The translations under genes were made by a program, and so were the position numbers. 11,452 nt of DNA from an uncultured bacterium (lineage in GTDB: Bacteria; Methylomirabilota; Methylomirabilia; Rokubacteriales; CSP1-6): assembly GCA_946479205.1 (NCBI GenBank), contig CAMLFJ010000047.1, positions 1 to 11,452 of the forward strand, read 5' to 3'. The notes beneath the pieces are model-generated. The model saw nothing but the letters and a program-made list of their open reading frames with translations. It searched no databases and was not told where the DNA came from. This document shows positions 1 through 4,530 of the stretch, one piece after another. Within the stretch, counting starts at the first letter, position 1. Every line of letters begins with the position of its first letter.

Positions 1-301
1 CGCCGCGGCGCAGCGCCTCGTTGAGGGTGGCGAGCGAGGCGAAGGCGGTGATCATGACCACCTCGACGCGTTCGTCGAACGCCTTGATGCGCTCCAGCGC
101 GTCGAGCCCGCTCATGCTCGGGAGGAGACGCACGTCGAGCAGCACGACGTCGGGCCGGAAGCGTGGCAGCTCTTGCATCGCCGCTTCTCCGCTCGGCACG
201 CTCGCGATCCGGTACTCGCGCTCGAGAAGAGCGCACAGGCTCATGCGTACCCCCTCCTCGTCGTCCACCAGCAGGACCCGCGGTCTCTCGGTCTCGGTCA
301 T
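1..301 (-). CDS. Response regulator receiver domain, NtrC-like (partial, C-terminus outside the window)
   Basis: The first 100 codons form a CheY-like receiver domain. The acidic pair sits in VLLVDDEEG (residues 9-17), the phospho-acceptor Asp in VVLLDVRL (about residue 54), and the switch Thr in VMITAF (about residue 83). The frame is still open at base 1, so the output domain is missing. The sequence around the acidic pocket and the MITAF-A-LNEALRRG stretch resembles receivers of NtrC/AtoC-type regulators, in which an AAA+ sigma-54-interacting domain and a helix-turn-helix follow; that identity is an inference. The ATG at 301 has no clear Shine-Dalgarno. A sigma-54-like promoter lies 43-59 bases upstream (344-360), which would fit autoregulation in a sigma-54 circuit. 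A stable hairpin (400-434) separates the gene from the coiled-coil gene upstream. A plain CheY-type or histidine-kinase-coupled receiver cannot be excluded without the missing part. Confidence 0.88.
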   Translation of the reverse strand, partial: MTETERPRVLLVDDEEGVRMSLCALLEREYRIASVPSGEAAMQELPRFRPDVVLLDVRLLPSMSGLDALERIKAFDERVEVVMITAFASLATLNEALRRG

Positions 302-343
302 GGGGAAGTTTCTGCGTGCCGTCGTAATCGACACCCATCCGGC

Positions 344-360
344 TGCATCCGGGGTGCCAA
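344..360 (-). promoter_or_regulatory. Sigma-54-like promoter (-24/-12) before the edge response regulator
   Basis: Read on the minus strand the site is TTGGCAC-CCCGG-ATGCA. The -24 half is perfect and the -12 half has one change (ATGC for TTGC). The GG and GC dinucleotides have the spacing expected of sigma-54 promoters. Transcription would start near 333, about 32 bases before the ATG at 301. Confidence 0.5.
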
Positions 361-399
361 CGGAGCCGGCCGGAAAATCCCCCAAATCCGCGCGGTCCT

Positions 400-434
400 C
401 CGCTCCCCGGCGGCTCGCGGCCGCCCGGGAGCGG
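400..434 (-). terminator. Strong GC-rich hairpin after the coiled-coil gene, possible terminator
   Basis: A 15-bp inverted repeat (400-414 with 420-434) has a single mismatch and a 5-base loop TCGCG. It begins 22 bases past the stop codon of the coiled-coil gene on the minus strand. No run of T follows the hairpin in the minus direction; the only T run (ATTTTTG, 437-443) lies before it. It is therefore not a textbook intrinsic terminator and may be a transcript-end stabiliser or part of a Rho-type end. Confidence 0.4.
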
Positions 435-456
435 ACAAAAATTGGCGACGCGGTTC

Positions 457-825
457 TCAGGCGCGCGAGACTCCCGCGCCGGGGCGCAGGCGTTGCGCGA
501 TCTCGTTGACGAGGTGGTTGAGTCGCTCGGCCGCCTCCTCGCGCTCCTTCTGGTGCCGCTCGTTCTCGCTCCGCAGCTCGCTCATGTTCTGGCGGAGGTG
601 CTCGGCCTGGCGCTCGGAGGTCTCGAGCCGGTTGCGGAGCTGCTCGTTCTCGTACGTCACACCGCGGAGCCGCTCGTTCTCCCGCTCGGACGACTCCACG
701 CGCTCGCGGAGGCGGTCGTGCTCGTGCAGCAACTCGAGAAGCGAGGCGACCTGGGTCTGCCCGGCCTCGAGCCAGCGCCGCACGTCCTCTCCGTCGCGCG
801 CTTGCTTGGACTCGACACTCGTCAT
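457..825 (-). CDS. Small coiled-coil protein of unknown function (short form, 122 aa)
   Basis: From about residue 25 to 112 the protein is one long Glu/Arg/Leu-rich helix with heptad-like spacing (LLELLHEHDRLRERVE, NEQLRNRLE, LRQNMSELRSENER). It has no signal peptide, no membrane segment and no catalytic motif, so it is probably a cytoplasmic oligomerising or scaffold protein. The ATG at 825 is chosen because AAAGGAG (834-840) lies 8 bases upstream, a good Shine-Dalgarno. The same frame stays open upstream through a second small protein (see the 457-1182 entry), so this start may be internal. It is the last gene of a minus-strand cluster that begins with the Cys/His mini-protein. I do not recognise a named family. 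Confidence 0.75.
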   Translation of the reverse strand: MTSVESKQARDGEDVRRWLEAGQTQVASLLELLHEHDRLRERVESSERENERLRGVTYENEQLRNRLETSERQAEHLRQNMSELRSENERHQKEREEAAERLNHLVNEIAQRLRPGAGVSRA

Positions 826-1182
826 TCGAACTTCTCCTTTCGGATGAATGGGAACCGTATGAATGGGGGGAGTGTAATCCAGTCCGGGCGCCGAATCCCG
901 TCGAATCACCACCGAGACATCGCCGCTCCGCCGGGCCGCGCCCCGCGTCTGGCGCCGCTCCCGCCGGCGCCGCTCCGGCCGGCGCGTCATGACCGCGCGG
1001 CGGCGCTCGCGGCGCCGCCGGTCCAGCACCACGTCCACGGTGCCGGCCTCGCCCTCGAAGAGCCGCTCGATCCTGGGCACCAGCGCGGGCCGGTCCGGTC
1101 CCACGATCACGAGCAGCCGACGAGCGGGAGCGGTACGCCAGAACCAGACCGACATCCGACGGAGTCGACCGCGCAGCAGCAT
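457..1182 (-). CDS. Long form: basic RRxxERR protein joined in frame to the coiled-coil protein (241 aa)
   Basis: The ATG at 1182 begins 2 bases after the stop of the upstream mini-protein, a spacing typical of translational coupling. Residues 12-50 look like a small alpha/beta segment (RRLLVIVGPDRPALVPRIE, then TVDVVLDRRRRERR). Next comes a very basic stretch with a twice-repeated R-R-x-E-R-R motif (about residues 50-75) and then GDVSVVIRRD. From memory, short stand-alone proteins with VDVVLDRR...ERR...ERR and a final VVxRR are common in GC-rich environmental genomes and normally stop about there. Here no stop follows: some 23 codons of unremarkable sequence lead straight into the coiled-coil protein at 825. 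I checked this stretch codon by codon and it is open. Either this is a real fusion, or two genes have lost a stop, or a sequencing error hides one. The strong internal Shine-Dalgarno favours at least some separate translation of the coiled-coil part. Confidence 0.55.
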   Translation of the reverse strand: MLLRGRLRRMSVWFWRTAPARRLLVIVGPDRPALVPRIERLFEGEAGTVDVVLDRRRRERRRAVMTRRPERRRRERRQTRGAARRSGDVSVVIRRDSAPGLDYTPPIHTVPIHPKGEVRMTSVESKQARDGEDVRRWLEAGQTQVASLLELLHEHDRLRERVESSERENERLRGVTYENEQLRNRLETSERQAEHLRQNMSELRSENERHQKEREEAAERLNHLVNEIAQRLRPGAGVSRA

Positions 1183-1184
1183 GG

Positions 1185-1355
1185 TCAGGACTTCCCGGTC
1201 TCGCGAGAGGGCGCGGCGTCGGGGGGCTTGGCGAGCAGGCGGAGCCGGTGCGTCCAGCACAGCCCGTGGACCTCGCGGTCGTCGCCCGGGATGTCGATCG
1301 TGACCAGGAGGCAAGGCTTACCTTCCTGCTGACACCGCGGGCATATGACTTTCAA
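1185..1355 (-). CDS. Cys/His mini-protein, probable zinc ribbon (TTG start, 56 aa)
   Basis: A C-x2-C pair (CPRC, residues 5-8) is followed by C14 and later by HGLCWTH near residue 37, giving a C-x2-C ... C-x2-H arrangement typical of very small zinc-binding proteins. The rest is short and hydrophilic. The only usable start I see is TTG at 1355, because the frame upstream (to 1640) has no convincing coding character. The sigma-54-type element at 1371-1385 would place the transcript start about 4 bases before this TTG, which supports the choice but implies an almost leaderless message. The stop overlaps the start region of the next gene (2-base gap), so the two are probably co-translated. The partner and role are unknown; a metal- or nucleic-acid-binding adaptor is the simplest guess. 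Confidence 0.6.
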   Translation of the reverse strand: MKVICPRCQQEGKPCLLVTIDIPGDDREVHGLCWTHRLRLLAKPPDAAPSRETGKS

Positions 1356-1370
1356 GTTGGTCGTTACTCG

Positions 1371-1385
1371 GCAAACTCGGTGCCA
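1371..1385 (-). promoter_or_regulatory. Sigma-54 promoter, exact TGGCAC-N5-TTGC match
   Basis: Read on the minus strand: TGGCAC-CGAGT-TTGC, all ten core positions matching with the exact spacing. It points at the Cys/His mini-protein (start 1355), with a predicted transcript start near 1359. The -24 half is also one arm of an inverted repeat (1379-1387 with 1427-1435). Confidence 0.6.
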
Positions 1386-1435
1386 CCCCGTCGCCACCGC
1401 CGTCACGTGAGACGCGCGAGAGTCGCGGTGGCACC
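1379..1435. repeat. Nested, mutually exclusive inverted repeats
   Basis: GGTGCCACC (1379-1387) pairs perfectly with GGTGGCACC (1427-1435). Just inside it GCCACCGC (1393-1400) pairs perfectly with GCGGTGGC (1425-1432). The right arms overlap, so only one of the two stems can form at a time. The outer left arm contains the -24 box of the sigma-54-type promoter. Confidence 0.6.
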
Positions 1436-1667
1436 CACGGATCGACCCCGCATCACTTGCATGAGACGATCTACGCCTCCTCAGGTACTTACACCGCATT
1501 GCCCGACACGGGGCTTGAAGCGGTACTCCGGTGACCGGCGCCGCCGCGTCCCGAGCACGCAACGGCTCGCGCCGCGCGGTGGGAAGCTCCGCGCCATGCC
1601 TGGGCCCTTCCGCTCCCTGAGTAGGCACCCACCTTCCCACTTCTTGCCCGTCCCATCTCGACCGCGG

Positions 1668-2711
1668 CTAGCTCGGCCTGATCCTCCGGAAGACCAACCG
1701 CGAGGGCGCGTTGCGGAATGGCCAGCCGGGCACGATCGCGGTGAAGCGTCCCGCGGGCCCGCCCGCCACCAGGAGCTTGAGGCTCTCCGGTGCCTGAAAC
1801 TTCGGCACGAGCGCTTCGCTGAGCGGCCCCTCGGGGAAGCCGGCCAGTGCCTCGTCGGACAGCCCTTCGCCGCCGTCCCGCCCGGGCAGCAGCTCGCGGA
1901 CCGGCTTGTGGAGCCGCTCCCAGAGGACCTGCCGCACGCGCGCCTTGGACCACCCGTCGGCGGCCAGCGTGGCCACGTGCTCGGGGGAGAAGACGATCGC
2001 GGTGTCCCCGAGCCCGGTCGCCTTGTGGTGGGCGACCACCTCGACGCTCCGGGCGATCGTGGCGAGCAGGTCCGGGCCGTTCCGGCTCCGCGTGTCGGCC
2101 ACGATCTGGGGCGCCTCCGCCGCGAGCACCGCCACCGTGCTGTCCCCGTGGTCGAACCCGTGCTCGACGTGCAGCGGCTCCCACGGGCTCGCTTCCTCGT
2201 TCTCGCCGATGCAGTAGGTGTAGCGGCCGGGACCTCCGAACGTGGACATGCTGATGACCCCGGGCCGGGCACCGCCGATGTTGACCCAGCAGAGGCGCAC
2301 CGCCCGGCCGATGGTGGCGTTCGCGCGCCAGCCCGGCCCGAAGACCCCCGCACCCGAGTTGATGTCCAGCGCGTCCCGGATCGGGCCGTTCACGATCACG
2401 AGCGGGGCCACCGCGTCGGTGGTCCCGGAGACGCCGAGCAGGCAGAAGCGCTCGTCGCACATCGCCTCGACCGCGGCCAGCACCACCGGCAGGTACTCGG
2501 GCCGACAGCCGGCCATCACCGCGTTGACCGCGATCTTCTCGACGGTGGCCCGGCCGAAGTTGGGGGGCATCTCCGCCACCAGCTCGTCGCGCCCGCGGCC
2601 CGAGGCGGCCACCGCCGCCGCGACGCGCGCCGCGGTGGGGGGCACCGCCGGGAGGCCGTCGGTTACGCCCCGGGCGAAGAGAAGCTCGATCGGGTCGTCG
2701 CCGCTGGCCAG
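1668..2711 (-). CDS. Conserved protein of unknown function (TDGLPxVPPT / PPNFGRATVEKIA family), probable CTG start
   Basis: The sequence carries highly recognisable blocks: IELLFARGVTDGLPAVPPT (residues 8-26 from the CTG), PPNFGRATVEKIAVNAVMAG, LVIVNGPI...NSGAGVFGPG, and YTYCIGENEEASPWEPLHVE. From memory these belong to a widespread environmental family of about 340-380 residues with no proven enzyme activity. Relatives often sit beside UGSC-motif (seleno)proteins, and such a partner is not seen here. It has no signal peptide and no obvious membrane segment. The first ordinary start is GTG at 2645, but that would cut off the conserved N-terminal block, which continues in frame upstream. The only start-like codon that restores it is CTG at 2711, four bases after the stop of the CheY-like gene. 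This gives 347 aa and suggests re-initiation or coupling. No good Shine-Dalgarno precedes either start. If CTG is not used the gene begins at 2645 (325 aa). Confidence 0.8.
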   Translation of the reverse strand: MASGDDPIELLFARGVTDGLPAVPPTAARVAAAVAASGRGRDELVAEMPPNFGRATVEKIAVNAVMAGCRPEYLPVVLAAVEAMCDERFCLLGVSGTTDAVAPLVIVNGPIRDALDINSGAGVFGPGWRANATIGRAVRLCWVNIGGARPGVISMSTFGGPGRYTYCIGENEEASPWEPLHVEHGFDHGDSTVAVLAAEAPQIVADTRSRNGPDLLATIARSVEVVAHHKATGLGDTAIVFSPEHVATLAADGWSKARVRQVLWERLHKPVRELLPGRDGGEGLSDEALAGFPEGPLSEALVPKFQAPESLKLLVAGGPAGRFTAIVPGWPFRNAPSRLVFRRIRPS

Positions 2712-2715
2712 CCGA

Positions 2716-3105
2716 CTAGCGCGGGCGGGAGAAGGGCGAGCGGTACTCGAGCCGCTCGCGAACCTTGTTCAGCAGCCGCTCCACCGTGAAAGGCTTGGCG
2801 AGAAAGGCGTCCACCGGGATGAGCACACCGGCGTCGCTGATCACCTCGGCGGCCCGGCCGGACATGAAGATCGCCTTCGTGTCCGGACGCGCGACCAGGA
2901 ACCGGTCCGCCAGCTCCTTGCCGTTGATCCCCGGCATCATGATGTCGGTGAGGAGCACGTGGATGGCACCCTGGTGATCCTCCGCGAGACGCAGCGCCTG
3001 CTCTCCATCCTCCGCCTCGAGCACCTGGTAGCCCGCTCCCAGCAGGATGTCCCGCGCGAGGGTTCGCACCTGCGCTTCGTCGTCCACCACCAGGATGGTC
3101 TCCAT
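2716..3105 (-). CDS. Stand-alone CheY-like response regulator (129 aa)
   Basis: This is a complete single receiver domain. It has the acidic pair D8-D9 with E10, phospho-acceptor D54 in LLTDIMMPGING, S82 in IFMSG as switch residue, and K104-P105 in FLAKPF. The last 20 residues (RERLEYRSPFSRPR) are a short basic tail and there is no output domain. It resembles receivers that work with hybrid histidine kinases (MSGRA and DAFLAKPF are typical of those), so it likely relays phosphate within a multistep system. No kinase gene is in the window. TAGAAT (3116-3121, minus) is a 5-of-6 match to a -10 box only 10 bases before the ATG, giving a 3-4 base leader; AGGG just downstream is at best a weak Shine-Dalgarno. 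Its stop lies 4 bases before the probable CTG start of the following gene, so the two are probably one transcript. Confidence 0.9.
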   Translation of the reverse strand: METILVVDDEAQVRTLARDILLGAGYQVLEAEDGEQALRLAEDHQGAIHVLLTDIMMPGINGKELADRFLVARPDTKAIFMSGRAAEVISDAGVLIPVDAFLAKPFTVERLLNKVRERLEYRSPFSRPR

Positions 3106-3115
3106 CTGCGGCCCT

Positions 3116-3121
3116 ATTCTA
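3116..3121 (-). promoter_or_regulatory. Candidate -10 box of the CheY-like gene
   Basis: TAGAAT on the minus strand differs from TATAAT at one base and ends 10 bases before ATG 3105. I see no good -35 at 16-18 bases. The region overlaps the promoter of the divergent gene at 3175, so the two promoters would compete or be co-regulated. Confidence 0.35.
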
Positions 3122-3138
3122 CCTCCGTCGCCCTAACC

Positions 3139-3167
3139 TTGACAGTTGGAAGGTCCGGACCTAGAGT
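3139..3167 (+). promoter_or_regulatory. Strong sigma-70-type promoter, leaderless geometry
   Basis: A perfect TTGACA (3139-3144), a 17-base spacer and TAGAGT (3162-3167; 4 of 6) precede ATG 3175 by only 7 bases. Transcription would begin at about the A of the ATG. No Shine-Dalgarno is present between the -10 box and the start, in agreement with a leaderless message. Confidence 0.65.
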
Positions 3168-3174
3168 CTCGGCC

Positions 3175-3501
3175 ATGCGAAAGTGGATCGGTCCTCTGAG
3201 TCTGGTCTGGCTTCTGTGGTCCGACATGTCCGTGATCGTCAAGGACAACCCGCTCGACACCATCGTCCTGCGCTGGCTGGCCCGCGTCCCGCGGCTGCAG
3301 ACCGACCAGATCATCGCCGGCCGGTACACCACCGGTGAGGAGTGCAAGGCGGCGCTCGAGCGCCATCTCGTCACGGTGAAGTCGATCAACGACAGCTGGT
3401 CGGGACACGCCTTCGAGCGCGAGGGCGACACCGGGACCATCCACTACTACCCGAGCGGCATCGAGTACGCCCGCGTGGCCCTGCGCTGCGCGGAGCAGTA
3501 G
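3175..3501 (+). CDS. Small, probably exported Cys-pair protein of unknown function (108 aa)
   Basis: The N-terminus has a basic start (MRK) and a hydrophobic stretch (WIGPLSLVWLLW, residues 4-15), as in a signal peptide or signal anchor, without a clear cleavage motif. Two cysteines, C57 in TGEECKAAL and C105 in ALRCAEQ, could form a disulphide in the periplasm. The segment between them, rich in polar and aromatic residues with YYPSG, looks like a compact secreted fold. I recall similar small 'ECKAAL ... RC' proteins from GC-rich uncultured bacteria but know no function. The ATG at 3175 is fixed by the strong promoter immediately before it; the frame is open further upstream (to 2242), but there it is antisense to the CheY-like gene and the conserved gene. 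It ends 2 bases from the stop of the convergent gene. Confidence 0.75.
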   Translation: MRKWIGPLSLVWLLWSDMSVIVKDNPLDTIVLRWLARVPRLQTDQIIAGRYTTGEECKAALERHLVTVKSINDSWSGHAFEREGDTGTIHYYPSGIEYARVALRCAEQ

Positions 3502-3503
3502 GC

Positions 3504-4286
3504 TCAGCGACCGCTCGGGGTCGGGCTGGGCGACACCGCCGGCGCCTCGTTGCGAGCCGGCGGGCGCGAGTCCCGCGAGCCGGCTTCGAAGAGATCCATC
3601 AACCAGGGCACGCTGATCACCACCACGATCGCCAGCACGATCAGGACCAGCGTCGCGCGAAACCAGCCCGTGACGAAGATGCTGGGCGTACCCTCGTAGG
3701 CCTCCGGGTCGCCGCGCAGCAGGGCGAGCTCCGCCCGTAGGTGCTCCTGCTCCTCCTCCAGCCCCTCGAGCCGCGAGCGAAGCTGGCGCACCGTCCCCGC
3801 CAGATCCCGGGCGGTGACGCGCGCCGGCCGCCGGTTCTCCGCGGGTGGGTTGCGCTCGACCTTGGCCGGGAGCCGGCGGCGGCGAGACGTGGTGGCGGGT
3901 GAGGCCTCGGCCTCCGTGCCGCCGCTCAGGGCGAGCTGACGGCCCGGGAGCGCCTGCATGATGATCTCGGAGCTCGACCTGGCGTCGTCGCCGCCTCGCG
4001 GTCGGCGCGCTGGCGGCCCCCCGCCCTGGGCGGCCACCGCCTCGACCGGCCGGCCCATCGCCTCCAGCGCATCCCGCGAGAGGCTCTGGATCCGCGCGAG
4101 CAGACTCTTGAGGGCCCGCTCGGACACCTGGTCGGCGAGGACGAGGCGCCCCTGCTCGCTCCCGTTCTCGACATAGGCCATCCAGTCCTTCCGGCTTCGC
4201 GTGCCGTGCCAGGTGACCGTGAGACCGCTCTGCTGCATCCGCTTGCGGCCCTCGATCTTCGCGAGAGGCTTCCGGGGGACCTTCAT
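3504..4286 (-). CDS. Coiled-coil protein with a single C-terminal membrane anchor, unknown function (260 aa)
   Basis: Residues 1-80 are a soluble segment of basic, Trp-containing sequence (LTVTWHGTRSRKDWMAYVE) followed by helical ALKSLLARIQSLSRDALEAMG. Residues 80-155 are low-complexity Gly/Pro/Arg/Ala linker. Residues 158-193 form a Leu/Glu-rich coiled coil (LRSRLEGLEEEQEHLRAEL). One hydrophobic helix (ATLVLIVLAIVVVISVPWLM, 211-230) then precedes a Pro/Ser-rich tail of about 25 residues. With a long N-terminal part and no signal peptide, it should sit in the inner membrane with its main part in the cytoplasm. The ATG at 4286 is preferred over the upstream ATG at 4421, because the extra 45 residues run through AT-rich regulatory sequence. 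TTGTCA-N17-TAATCT places a possible promoter 8 bases before this ATG. The divergent neighbour is mreB; a link to the cell envelope is only suggested by position. Confidence 0.72.
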   Translation of the reverse strand: MKVPRKPLAKIEGRKRMQQSGLTVTWHGTRSRKDWMAYVENGSEQGRLVLADQVSERALKSLLARIQSLSRDALEAMGRPVEAVAAQGGGPPARRPRGGDDARSSSEIIMQALPGRQLALSGGTEAEASPATTSRRRRLPAKVERNPPAENRRPARVTARDLAGTVRQLRSRLEGLEEEQEHLRAELALLRGDPEAYEGTPSIFVTGWFRATLVLIVLAIVVVISVPWLMDLFEAGSRDSRPPARNEAPAVSPSPTPSGR

Positions 4287-4294
4287 GGCGCCCA

Positions 4295-4323
4295 AGATTA
4301 CGACGGGGCCAGGGGGCTGACAA
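4295..4323 (-). promoter_or_regulatory. Candidate promoter of the coiled-coil/anchor gene
   Basis: On the minus strand TTGTCA (4318-4323; 5 of 6), a 17-base spacer and TAATCT (4295-4300; only 3 of 6) end 8 bases before ATG 4286. The weak -10 keeps confidence low. The geometry repeats the leaderless arrangement seen at 3175 and 9908. Confidence 0.35.
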
Positions 4324-4356
4324 GGCCCTTTCCCAGGGCAGAAATCGGGGTAAATC

Positions 4357-4375
4357 TTACATTGGTGTAATGTAA
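4357..4375. promoter_or_regulatory. 19-bp perfect dyad, candidate regulator or enhancer-binding site
   Basis: TTACATT-GGTGT-AATGTAA has perfect 7-bp half-sites around a 5-base centre and stands in an AT-rich island inside GC-rich DNA. It lies in the divergent gap between the coiled-coil/anchor gene and mreB, about 147 bases before the transcript start predicted from the sigma-54-type element at 4487-4501. That distance is usual for an enhancer site of a sigma-54 activator, although a repressor operator is equally possible. Confidence 0.6.
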
Positions 4376-4486
4376 AACCTACATATGCTGACACTTTCGT
4401 TGGCGATGGGAGCTTGCCCACCCCCGCCTATGGTAGGAGACGGCCGTTCGGCAACCACTTCGCGTCCCCTCTTTTGCCCCGTCCTC

Positions 4487-4501
4487 TGGCACATCCGTTG
4501 C
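4487..4501 (+). promoter_or_regulatory. Sigma-54 promoter of mreB, exact TGGCAC-N5-TTGC match
   Basis: The site reads C-TGGCAC-ATCCG-TTGC-G. All ten core bases and the spacing match, and the preceding pyrimidine also fits the consensus. Transcription would begin near 4513, leaving a leader of about 18 bases that contains the AAAGGA ribosome binding site (4519-4524) of mreB. Confidence 0.65.
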
Positions 4502-4530
4502 GTTCCCTCCCAGTCCCGAAAGGACCGGAC

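Larger units (their letters stand above)
1356..1667. other. Gene-free gap of about 310 bases with promoter and inverted repeats
   Basis: I find no convincing coding region here. Minus-strand frames that stay open have Arg/Ser/Cys-rich composition typical of non-coding shadow. What the gap does hold is the sigma-54-type element (1371-1385), nested inverted repeats at 1379-1435 and the 8-bp palindrome TCACGTGA (1403-1410). No known riboswitch or small RNA signature (SRP, tmRNA, RNase P, 6S) was recognised. Confidence 0.5.

Noticed and set aside
1356..1667. Possible structured RNA gene
   Set aside because: I compared it by eye with conserved cores of SRP RNA, RNase P RNA, tmRNA and 6S RNA and saw no match.
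1248..2789. 513-codon open frame on the plus strand
   Set aside because: It is antisense to the conserved gene at 1668-2711, with His/Arg/Pro/Gly-rich composition and no recognisable motif; a GC-rich shadow.
4189..4210. TGGCAC on the minus strand (sigma-54 -24 half)
   Set aside because: It lies inside the coiled-coil/anchor gene and has no TTGC at the required distance.
4362..4389. Possible sigma-70 promoter for mreB (TTGGTG, 16 bases, TATGCT)
   Set aside because: Only 3 of 6 and 4 of 6 matches, and it would leave a leader of about 135 bases; the exact sigma-54-type site nearer the gene explains the region better.
4287..4421. 45-residue N-terminal extension of the coiled-coil/anchor protein (ATG 4421)
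   Set aside because: It would translate through the AT-rich dyad and the candidate promoter, and the Cys/Pro-rich peptide looks non-coding; ATG 4286 is a better start.
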